The notes beneath the pieces are model-generated. The model had not been told where the DNA came from. It ran no database searches and worked only from the letters and a program-made list of their open reading frames with translations. The position numbers and the translations under genes were made by a program. A stretch of 64,000 bases of DNA. Source: Eubacterium callanderi. GTDB taxonomy: Bacteria; Bacillota; Clostridia; Eubacteriales; Eubacteriaceae. Shown here piece by piece: positions 57,052 through 64,000 of this stretch. The stretch spans positions 248,001 to 312,000 of the forward strand of contig NZ_FRBP01000003.1 of NCBI RefSeq assembly GCF_900142645.1, given 5' to 3'. How positions within the stretch are numbered: the first letter of the stretch is position 1; the number at the start of each line of letters is the position of its first letter.

Positions 57052-58593
57052 TTAAATCCTCTCTTTAAAAATAGGTCCAAATTTCATAACGAAACCAATC
57101 TCTGTTCTGCTGTAAACTATGATATGGTCAACATACTTTAAAAATAAAGCATCATCAAATTCTGTTATTATGTTTTTCTTTGCTGTATAACTTAAAATAT
57201 CTTCTAATGACTTTTGTCTTTCATGACCACCACTTAAATTTTTGCTAATCAAATCTTGTTCCTTTGCTATCGTTTTTCTTTCTTCCTCAAGTCTCATGAT
57301 TTCTTCAGAATTTACTGCAGGATCGAGCAATCCACTTGTAAAAAAATCCATCACTTGATTTTTTCTTTCTGTATTCTTCTCAAGCAAACTTTCAAGCTCT
57401 TCTAATCGACTTAACTGCATATCGTTACTACTTCTTTTTAAGTTCCTCTCTAAAGGTAATAAAACCACCTCTCTGGCACTTGATAGCTTATTCATCATAG
57501 TTGCAAAAGCTAATTTAATCGAATCTTCCGGGATTGTCTTCATGCTACACATATTTATATTTTTAATATGAGTATTACAGGCAAATCCAAAATAACTGTT
57601 TAACTTCACCCTTTTCCATTTGCCCCCACACTCGTCACATACAATCTTTCCAGATAAGGCATAACGATTTTTATATTTATCTGTATATTTCTCAATGCCT
57701 TTTTCTTTGCCATTTTTTTCGATTATGTTATTTGCTTTTTCAAAGGTGTCATGGCTTACAATAGGTTCATGATGGTCTTTAGCATAATACTGATTCCTTT
57801 CTCCATAATTTACATGATGCTTAAAATTCTCATCTGTAAAAGTTTTTTGAAAAATTACATCTCCTGTATATTTTTCATTCCTGACCATTCCATGAATAAC
57901 ACCACTACTCCATTTCTTACCTCGTTTTGATGGTATTTTCTTTTCATTAAGTTCTTTTGCAATTAAGCCTGGACTTTTCCCTACAAGTACTTCTGAAAAA
58001 ATAAGTCTCACAATTTCAGCTTGATTTTCATCTATCACCATCTGTCCATCTATATTGTGATATCCATATGGAGGGTAACCTATTTTAAATGTTCCATTTT
58101 GGTATCTTTTTTGTATCCCCCACTTGTTATTCTCAGAAATTGACCTCGATTCACTTTCCGCCAGACTGGAAAATATAGAAAGCAGAAGTTCACTATCCAT
58201 CTTACCAGTATCGATATTTTCCTTTTCAAAGAAAATATAAATACCTTTTTCACATAATTTTCTGGCTGTCTCAATACTATCTATCGTATTTCTGGAAAAT
58301 CTGCTGATGGATTTCACTATAACGTAATCAATCTTTCCTCTTTCACAATCCTCCAGTAATTTCAAAAGACCATTACGCTTTTCCATATGCGTACCGCTTA
58401 TACCTTCGTCAAAATAAAGTCCTGCATACTCCCAGTTAGGTCTTGCCTTTATATATTTTTCATAATGATTTTTTTGTACATCAAGACTAATCAGTTGGTC
58501 ATCTCTATCCGTAGATACTCTGGCATAAGCAGCAACTTTCAGTTTTTTGTTTGCTTTTTTGTTCACCGGTTCAATTTTTGTTATCCGTTTCAT
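57052..58593 (-). CDS. Large serine recombinase, first of three
   Basis: ATG 58593 follows GGGGGTGAGACA and is preferred over the in-frame start at 58653; 513 residues. Resolvase domain: [20 protein letters not shown] with the nucleophile serine, DEGISGTHMEKRNGLLKLL and [15 protein letters not shown]. Then the recombinase domain (GYPPYGYHNIDGQMV), a zinc ribbon (VCDECGGKWKRV ... NMCSM) and a C-terminal coiled coil. Co-transcribed with the two following recombinase genes, with which it probably forms the integration system. Confidence 0.93.
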   Translation of the reverse strand: MKRITKIEPVNKKANKKLKVAAYARVSTDRDDQLISLDVQKNHYEKYIKARPNWEYAGLYFDEGISGTHMEKRNGLLKLLEDCERGKIDYVIVKSISRFSRNTIDSIETARKLCEKGIYIFFEKENIDTGKMDSELLLSIFSSLAESESRSISENNKWGIQKRYQNGTFKIGYPPYGYHNIDGQMVIDENQAEIVRLIFSEVLVGKSPGLIAKELNEKKIPSKRGKKWSSGVIHGMVRNEKYTGDVIFQKTFTDENFKHHVNYGERNQYYAKDHHEPIVSHDTFEKANNIIEKNGKEKGIEKYTDKYKNRYALSGKIVCDECGGKWKRVKLNSYFGFACNTHIKNINMCSMKTIPEDSIKLAFATMMNKLSSAREVVLLPLERNLKRSSNDMQLSRLEELESLLEKNTERKNQVMDFFTSGLLDPAVNSEEIMRLEEERKTIAKEQDLISKNLSGGHERQKSLEDILSYTAKKNIITEFDDALFLKYVDHIIVYSRTEIGFVMKFGPIFKERI

Positions 58594-58658
58594 TGTCTCA
58601 CCCCCTTCTTTTTTCGGTATTACATATATCACTCTAAACACTATATATATCAAGCAAT

Positions 58659-58871
58659 TTATGGCACTATTTTCGATAAAAAGGGCTGAAATTTAGAGCG
58701 GTTTTTTATCATGATTTTTTCAAATTCACTCGGTGTAATAAGCATATTAGCGAGAATTTTCTTTGCAAGTTCCTCAGCTAAAAGATAGTTATATTCCCTT
58801 TGAAGCTCTTCATCTGTAGGTTTTATCACATTTGTATTTTCATTAATATCTGTCAGTTCTTTTATCTGCAT
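58659..58871 (-). CDS. Small SHOCT-like phage protein
   Basis: The start at 58871 (MQIKELTDINENTNVIKPTD) has GGGGGTGGATAT upstream; 70 residues. The C-terminal half, LAKKILANMLITPSEFEKIM, resembles a SHOCT or similar short oligomerisation motif. Small genes of this type often lie beside recombinase genes in clostridial phages. It is 65 bp upstream of the first recombinase and may be co-transcribed with it. Confidence 0.55.
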   Translation of the reverse strand: MQIKELTDINENTNVIKPTDEELQREYNYLLAEELAKKILANMLITPSEFEKIMIKNRSKFQPFLSKIVP

Positions 58872-58959
58872 ATATCCACCCCCATATTTTCTTGAGGTCA
58901 CTTCCTCTAATAGTGAACGGACATAAAACTCTCATTTAAGAACCAAAAACAAAAAAATA

Positions 58960-58991
58960 AAGCCTACCAAGGATTTCTCCCCAGTAGGCTT
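58960..58991 (-). terminator. Terminator of the phage lysis operon
   Basis: AAGCCTAC (58960-58967) and GTAGGCTT (58984-58991), 16-nt loop, T tract on the minus strand; 16 bp past the lysin stop. Confidence 0.8.
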
Positions 58992-59007
58992 ATAGTTAAA
59001 TATTCAG

Positions 59008-59994
59008 TTATAAGAGTTCATTTACTCTAATTTGTACTGTATTATAGTCATACCCTGCTCTTTCAAGTCTGTTTTTTCTATCTTGACCATTACCCCATTC
59101 TCCTCGGATAACCTCTCTCGCCAAGGTATCAATTGACTTGCCACTTGGCTTACTAGCACTCCCAGATAAAATAGCGTTTACTCTGTTTTGAACAGCATTG
59201 TAATCATATCCAGCTGTTCTAAGACGGTTTACTCTGTCTTGTCCATTACCCCAGTTGCCAGCAATGACTTCTCTTGCCAAAGTATCAATACTTTTTGATG
59301 AAGTGCTTTTATTTGAATATACTTCATTACCATTTGCATCATACACTTTGTATCCTGAATTTGAATTTACACACTTCTTCGCATTTTCAAGACTTCTAAA
59401 AGCACCCTTTTGACTCTTTGCATCACTCCATGATTTTCTTACCCTGTATAAAGAAGAAGTGCTCGTTCCACCAGAAGATGAACTATTTCCGGAAAGTCTT
59501 TTATTTACCTCACTTGCAATATATGAGAACTTACTACCAAGATATGATCCCGGACAATTTGTAGCAGCATACCATTCATGCTTTTGAAGTACACCATCTT
59601 TACCCCCTGTATAGGTGCAGTTTTTGATTCCGTTTCTCCTGCAGATATCAGTTACAAGGTCAATAAGTTTAGCAAGAACCATATCACTTACAGGCCAATT
59701 ACCACCGTTGCTGGAATTAGATACTTCAATAGTGATTGCGCGATTGTCGCACCACGAAGATGATGTACACCAAGAACGATTACTCTCATCTACACAAAGT
59801 ACTATCTTGTTATCATTTCCAATACCATAATTACAAGATGCTTGCCTTGATGTTGGTCTAAAAATATTACCGATGGTAGCTGCACTGATAGCACCTGCTG
59901 TATGATGGATTGCAATTTTTGTAATCGGCTGATTTCTGCGTCCGCTATGATTTGGACTTAGCATTGTCATATCTACTAATCTACTATTACTCAT
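59008..59994 (-). CDS. Phage endolysin: N-acetylmuramoyl-L-alanine amidase with two Cpl-7 repeats
   Basis: ATG 59994 follows AGAGGAGGAAACTAAA; 328 residues. The Amidase_2 domain (about 1-165) has zinc ligands in IAIHHTAG and the end of ATNCPGSYLG, with QKHEWYAATNCPG near the catalytic centre. A linker rich in Ser and a short SPOR-like segment (YRVRKSWSDAKSQKGAFRSL) follow. The end carries two Cpl-7 (CW_7) wall-binding repeats, each S-I-D-T-L-A-R-E-V-I ... G-N-G-Q-D-R. It cuts the peptide stem from murein at lysis. It lies one base after the holin stop. Confidence 0.93.
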   Translation of the reverse strand: MSNSRLVDMTMLSPNHSGRRNQPITKIAIHHTAGAISAATIGNIFRPTSRQASCNYGIGNDNKIVLCVDESNRSWCTSSSWCDNRAITIEVSNSSNGGNWPVSDMVLAKLIDLVTDICRRNGIKNCTYTGGKDGVLQKHEWYAATNCPGSYLGSKFSYIASEVNKRLSGNSSSSGGTSTSSLYRVRKSWSDAKSQKGAFRSLENAKKCVNSNSGYKVYDANGNEVYSNKSTSSKSIDTLAREVIAGNWGNGQDRVNRLRTAGYDYNAVQNRVNAILSGSASKPSGKSIDTLAREVIRGEWGNGQDRKNRLERAGYDYNTVQIRVNELL

Positions 59995-59995
59995 T

Positions 59996-60406
59996 TTAGT
60001 TTCCTCCTCTTTCCTTATCATGTAACTGTTCTAAAACTGTTTTTAGTTTGTCCGGTACCGGTAGCCCTAAATGTGCAGCGTTTTCAATAAGAGATAGCCC
60101 TTCATTTGATAGATAAAAGAAAATAACTGCAGTTCTAATGACACTTCCAGATTTGATAATCTGCATATCGATGATGTTAGCTATACCTACCATCATAAAA
60201 ATAAGCACCTTTCTGCAAATTCCCTTAAAGCCTACCTCGCTGGATAATTTTTTATCTGCTACTGCACACATCACTCCTGTGATATAATCTGTTACTACAA
60301 ATAAAAGAAGTGCAATGATTAGTCCATCGCACCCTCCTAAAAAATATCCCAGCCATCCTCCAACTGCTGTAAAAACAATCTGAATCATGTTCCAAAATTC
60401 TTTCAT
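59996..60406 (-). CDS. Phage holin (TcdE/holin-4 type)
   Basis: 136 residues with about three membrane segments (GGWLGYFLGGCDGLIIALLL, VTDYITGVMCAVADKKLSSE, IFMMVGIANIID) and the family motif DYITG. It makes lesions in the membrane so the amidase can reach the wall. An AGGAGG-type ribosome site precedes the ATG; lysin follows directly. Confidence 0.9.
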   Translation of the reverse strand: MKEFWNMIQIVFTAVGGWLGYFLGGCDGLIIALLLFVVTDYITGVMCAVADKKLSSEVGFKGICRKVLIFMMVGIANIIDMQIIKSGSVIRTAVIFFYLSNEGLSLIENAAHLGLPVPDKLKTVLEQLHDKERGGN

Positions 60407-60470
60407 TTTAATTTCCTCCTTAAAATTTGTAATAAAAAAACAGCTATTATTAACTGCTAAAAATAAATCA

Positions 60471-60758
60471 TTATGATTCTACTTTTTCTTTATTTTCTGC
60501 CTTCAGTTTAAGAATTTCATCATTAAGTTCTTTTTCTCTATTCTCATAGTATTTATCAAGACTTTCCCTAAAAGCATCCACTTCCAGTGAATTTTCACTT
60601 ATCACAGCAGATCTTACATCAGCAAGTACACTTGAAAGAACACCTTCAACCATATAAGTTGGAATTGGTATTTTCTGTTGCAACGTTGAAATATGTGAAC
60701 TTAACTCTCCTCTAAACTTCTGATAAGCAATCGCATAATTAATGGTTGGTTTCTCCAT
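60471..60758 (-). CDS. Phage protein of unknown function (helical)
   Basis: 95 residues, fully helical in style (QKFRGELSSHISTLQQKIPI, then a charged coiled coil EKELNDEILKLKAENKEKVE). Located between tail and holin genes; overlaps the preceding small gene by about 20 bp. No family recognised. Confidence 0.7.
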   Translation of the reverse strand: MEKPTINYAIAYQKFRGELSSHISTLQQKIPIPTYMVEGVLSSVLADVRSAVISENSLEVDAFRESLDKYYENREKELNDEILKLKAENKEKVES

Positions 60759-60921
60759 TGTTTCCCTCCTTATCTTTAAGCAGTAAATCTAATTTTCGGT
60801 TAATTTCTTCAAGAAGAATAATATTTCTATCATTCTTCACTTCCTGCTTTTTTGCCACATCTTTTTTCAGTGTCCCTTCGTTAATAACGACTTCATTTGT
60901 GTTAATAATTAATTCTGCCAT
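60739..60921 (-). CDS. Small phage protein of unknown function
   Basis: 60 residues, beta N-terminus (ELIINTNEVVINEGTL) then a charged helix (ILLEEINRKLDLLLKDKEGN). An AGGAGGATGTAAA ribosome site precedes the ATG. Lies directly after the tail gene. No family recognised. Confidence 0.65.
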   Translation of the reverse strand: MAELIINTNEVVINEGTLKKDVAKKQEVKNDRNIILLEEINRKLDLLLKDKEGNNGETNH

Positions 60922-60932
60922 TTTACATCCTC

Positions 60933-63758
60933 CTATCCGTAATAATTTAAATCCATAAGTATTCCATCCTTAAAAACCATACGTCCATTGGAACCCCACC
61001 TAGATACAGTACCATCCGAATTCATATCAAGTATCTGCACAAAGCTAATTGTAGCATTCACTCCAAATCCTGTTTCCCACTGTGGATCTACAATCTTAAA
61101 TCCATGAGCATAAAGGTTACAACCAAGATGGATTCCATACTGGCTATAAATACTATTTGCTCTAGAAAAACAAAGCATGGTAGTATAACTCCCTGCATTT
61201 GCTGATTCTTCCTGTGAAAAAGCCATATATTTACCTTCGCTATCAAGGTCAAATACCAGCCCTTTATGTGAACTATTACCTTTCCATATATTAGTTCCAA
61301 TCTTTCCAATATACTTTCCATCACGATAAAAGTGATTTCCGTTTTCATCAAATACGGCTCTTTTATGGCTATAGTCAATTGCGCCATTGTACAGTCCAAT
61401 CTCCCTTGCAGTAATTTGCACATAGCTACTGGCATCATTAAATCCAAGTAAAAAACTGTAATAGTTTTGTCTCATAAAAGTCCCGAACTCACCTTTTTTA
61501 ACCATTGATGAAATAGAACCCTCCACCACAGATATTTTTGAAATTGCAGTTTCTGCCTTTTCTTTCGCAGCCTCTATATCCTTATCCTTTACTCTCACCC
61601 AGTCAAAATATATAGAGGAACTGATGCTTTCAGATGATGAATATTTCCACAGTTTTCTAGTGTTATCCTGATATGGCGAGTGTTCAGACTCAGGATAATT
61701 ACTTCCGGAAAGCTCTATTGTTTCTCCCGCGTCAGTTGGAAGTTTTGATACTGTTCCTACTATTTCTTTATATGAACTTGCCTTTTTTATATAGTCAACC
61801 TTAAAGCCATAGTAGTCATGACCGGATCCATCACATCTCCAGTAAAGCCAAAATTTATTTGACGGAATAAAAACTGTTTGACCGGAGATACTTGTACCAC
61901 CACATCTTGGTATTGCATAAATTATTCCGTCAAGCTCATAAAATATCTCTACCCAGTCGTAACGCTCACTTTCTGTTCTGGAGCTTGCATTAAATTTAAG
62001 CTCAAGTACCTGTTTTTTTATGATATATCTATAGGCATATCCAGTGGTCGTATCATAGAAAAAATCTCCTATATGGCTTTTTCTTACCACTTCAGAATTC
62101 CAGCTATTTGTCGGTGCTCTTGATGAATTCGGTTCATATGTTCCATAATAGTTTCCGTTTTTTTGCTCAAGCCTTTGATTTACGGTTTCTACGCTTGCCT
62201 CGATTTTTCTATCAGTAGCAGAAAGCTTTGTATTTACTTCATTTATCGTATAGTAACTTTTAAGTTTCTTATCTGTATCTGAAATTGCCTCAGCCTTTGA
62301 ATCAATGATTTTCTTTTCAACCTGTGATGTGTAAGAAACAGATAGTTTTTCAGCATCAATGGAGTGGCTCATGATTCTATCACCATAAATCATCCCATCA
62401 AGTGTCATACCGACAGCATATGGACCTTTATATCCGTTATGGCTTCCTCCGATACCGTTCATATTAATCTGTAGCACCTTGGTAGCCGTATTTTTATCTG
62501 GTGTATCCATATATAAATCTCTTAACCATCTGCCGGAAGAGTCATATTCTGTCAGCTTATACCCACCCGTTCCTATATGCATCTGAGCCTTGAGATTATC
62601 AATGGCACTTTGAACTCTCTCATTATCTATTTTTCTTGTAGTAATACCTTCTTCCTTTATCTGCCTTACTGCATCTTGAGAACTTTGGATATAGCCTTTA
62701 CTCTGATTACTCCCAAGCACCACTTTAATTTCACCAGGCTTTTGAAGTGGAATTGTCTGTTTCATCACCGGAAATATTCTATCCATTCCAAATGGATAGG
62801 CTCTGCACCTTACCCTATCCCCACATTCTATAGTTTCTGTAGAGATTCCAAATTCTGATAAATCCACAGCCGAAAGGTTTAGCTCCACCTTTTCAAACTG
62901 ATTATCCTTTAGCCATTCAGAGCCTTTTCTTAAAAGATTTGCAGGAACTGTCACATCTTCCCAGCGTACTACCTTACAAATCCATCCAAATTCAGCTATT
63001 GCCTCTTTTGAAACAAGATAGTTCTTACCATTATTTACTGAAGTAATATCTGTATATTGTTTTAGGACAGCATTAGCATCACCTTCTATTTCCTTACCAA
63101 GTGGGATGATGGCTGTTGCCACATCTTCTGCAGATAAGTCTTCTGTATAATCAAGAAGATTTACCCCAAATTCAATGGACTGCTTAGTAGCTTTCCCCAT
63201 TTCTTCAAGTCTTAAATAATCAAGGATTAAGTGAGTGCCTTCTCTTCTTAGTTTCAAGTAGCCACCAAGTTTTTCTACCATCTTTGTCATAATTGCTTCG
63301 AAAGTTGTTTCATAATTGGTGTAGCGATATAAGGAATCATTTGGATCGGTAACAGTAACTCTTCCAAGCCTTATCTTTTTTCTTTCATCCACTTTTTCAT
63401 TATGAATCTCTAGAAACCTTGATAAAAGCTGATGAGGCGTCTGATTATGGTATTCCATCTGAGGCTGAATACTATCAGCCAGATATGATAAAAGACCTAC
63501 GCACTGGACTTTCTTATTTCCACGCAGGTCTTTCGTTTGTTCTCTGACTTCACCGATAAATATTTCTCTTTCATCTCGGTATACACTGACAATAGATTTT
63601 CTATTGTAGATTTTTTCATAATATGGGTTTTTAGGCGGGCATATAAAGCTAAGCGAACCTGCCGTATTTAGCTCCAAATTAAGCGTAGAACTTATAAGGA
63701 CTGCTTTTTCATCACCCGGATAATAGATGATATTCCCATCCATCATAATTTTATACAC
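60933..63758 (-). CDS. Phage tail-associated protein (prophage tail endopeptidase / tail spike type)
   Basis: 941 residues. The N-terminal about 370 residues are the Gp44/Tal-like hub (YPGDEKAVLISSTLNLELNT, SIVSVYRDEREIFIGEVREQ, CVGLLSYLADSIQPQMEYHN). A helical linker (EKKIIDSKAEAISDTDKKLK, KLSATDRKIEASVETVNQRL) precedes a beta-rich receptor-binding or baseplate end. It sits directly after the distal tail protein gene, the usual order in siphoviruses of Gram-positives. It probably forms the tail tip and starts host attachment. Confidence 0.87.
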   Translation of the reverse strand: MYKIMMDGNIIYYPGDEKAVLISSTLNLELNTAGSLSFICPPKNPYYEKIYNRKSIVSVYRDEREIFIGEVREQTKDLRGNKKVQCVGLLSYLADSIQPQMEYHNQTPHQLLSRFLEIHNEKVDERKKIRLGRVTVTDPNDSLYRYTNYETTFEAIMTKMVEKLGGYLKLRREGTHLILDYLRLEEMGKATKQSIEFGVNLLDYTEDLSAEDVATAIIPLGKEIEGDANAVLKQYTDITSVNNGKNYLVSKEAIAEFGWICKVVRWEDVTVPANLLRKGSEWLKDNQFEKVELNLSAVDLSEFGISTETIECGDRVRCRAYPFGMDRIFPVMKQTIPLQKPGEIKVVLGSNQSKGYIQSSQDAVRQIKEEGITTRKIDNERVQSAIDNLKAQMHIGTGGYKLTEYDSSGRWLRDLYMDTPDKNTATKVLQINMNGIGGSHNGYKGPYAVGMTLDGMIYGDRIMSHSIDAEKLSVSYTSQVEKKIIDSKAEAISDTDKKLKSYYTINEVNTKLSATDRKIEASVETVNQRLEQKNGNYYGTYEPNSSRAPTNSWNSEVVRKSHIGDFFYDTTTGYAYRYIIKKQVLELKFNASSRTESERYDWVEIFYELDGIIYAIPRCGGTSISGQTVFIPSNKFWLYWRCDGSGHDYYGFKVDYIKKASSYKEIVGTVSKLPTDAGETIELSGSNYPESEHSPYQDNTRKLWKYSSSESISSSIYFDWVRVKDKDIEAAKEKAETAISKISVVEGSISSMVKKGEFGTFMRQNYYSFLLGFNDASSYVQITAREIGLYNGAIDYSHKRAVFDENGNHFYRDGKYIGKIGTNIWKGNSSHKGLVFDLDSEGKYMAFSQEESANAGSYTTMLCFSRANSIYSQYGIHLGCNLYAHGFKIVDPQWETGFGVNATISFVQILDMNSDGTVSRWGSNGRMVFKDGILMDLNYYG

Positions 63759-64000
63759 TTATAGCCACCCCCTCTTATATGAGATATCTAATGTACTGCT
63801 ACCTGTAAAGGAAAGTACTAAATTCTTTCTTCCACGAACTTCGGGAAATCTGCTCATGCCTTTAGGTAAAGTAAACTTCTTTCCTTCAAAGTTTAAGATT
63901 AGAACATTTTCTGTTTTATTGTTAAACTCAGGTACAATCATCATATCTGAATCAAAAGTAAGCGTTATGGATTTACTACTTGTAATAGCAATTTTATCAA
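63759..64000 (-). CDS. Phage distal tail protein (Dit), C-terminal part
   Basis: The open frame continues past the window edge, so the internal ATG at 63944 is not the start. About 80 residues are seen, ending VLILNFEGKKFTLPKGMSRF, then FPEVRGRKNLVLSFTGSS. Position just before the tail hub gene and the beta-rich ending fit Dit. Confidence 0.7.
   Translation of the reverse strand, partial: DKIAITSSKSITLTFDSDMMIVPEFNNKTENVLILNFEGKKFTLPKGMSRFPEVRGRKNLVLSFTGSSTLDISYKRGWL

Larger units (their letters stand above)
54910..64000. mobile_element. Prophage (siphovirus-type), left part, runs off the right edge
   Basis: From the att junction at about 54910 to the window end: terminator, three serine-recombinase-family genes, a SHOCT-like small protein, lysin, holin, two small proteins, tail spike-like protein and distal tail protein. 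All genes are on the minus strand and clearly more AT-rich than the host genes. Structural head, packaging, replication and control genes are not in view. Confidence 0.85.

Overview
The window looks like chromosome of a low-to-moderate GC clostridial acetogen, most likely a Eubacterium limosum / E. callanderi relative. This is inferred from PolC-type replication, the uppS-cdsA-rseP-ispG-polC order, a URO-D-family (MtaA-like) methyltransferase and the overall gene style; no rRNA or marker gene is present to prove it. No rRNA, tRNA or CRISPR array was seen.

Left part (1-16.2 kb). A glpP antiterminator gene and a URO-D-family methyltransferase sit behind a strong promoter followed by a terminator-like leader, next to a DeoR regulator, a GNAT and a glycerol dehydrogenase. 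Then come a stranded phage-type replication pair (initiator with embedded 24-bp repeats plus a DnaC-like loader), a YtrA-type GntR/ABC-2 transporter operon with a perfect operator, a FadR-type regulator, and an oppositely oriented acid-sugar operon (LtnD/GarR-like dehydrogenase, DUF1537 kinase, cyclase-family hydrolase). Next is a periplasmic sugar-binding lipoprotein paired with a dCACHE-GGDEF-EAL protein. Two related small palindromic repeat elements lie here.

Middle (16.4-45.4 kb). The housekeeping block uppS-cdsA-rseP / ispG-polC lacks dxr and has a RseP without a PDZ domain. Two flavoproteins follow. The complete potassium-uptake locus kdpFABCDE has a two-box KdpE-like promoter and, just upstream, a separate gene encoding only the nucleotide-binding domain of KdpB. 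Next are ApbE, YitT, a methyltransferase, a Nif11-like small protein, a TPR protein, a membrane protein with a permuted papain-like domain, a C_GCAxxG_C_C protein and a large GAF/PAS/GGDEF/GGDEF/EAL protein.

Right part (45.6-64 kb). An EndoQ-like nuclease fused to a UvrD-type helicase, an EmrB-type exporter, a tandem GNAT, then an AT-rich decayed island (51.8-54.83 kb) holding an SRA-like modified-DNA reader, a broken MutT/NUDIX gene and other remnants. A prophage starts at about 54.91 kb inside the 3' end of an RlmD/RumA-type 23S rRNA methyltransferase gene. Its integration module is three consecutive serine-recombinase-family genes, the middle one lacking a catalytic domain, followed by lysin, holin and tail genes. 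It runs off the right edge.
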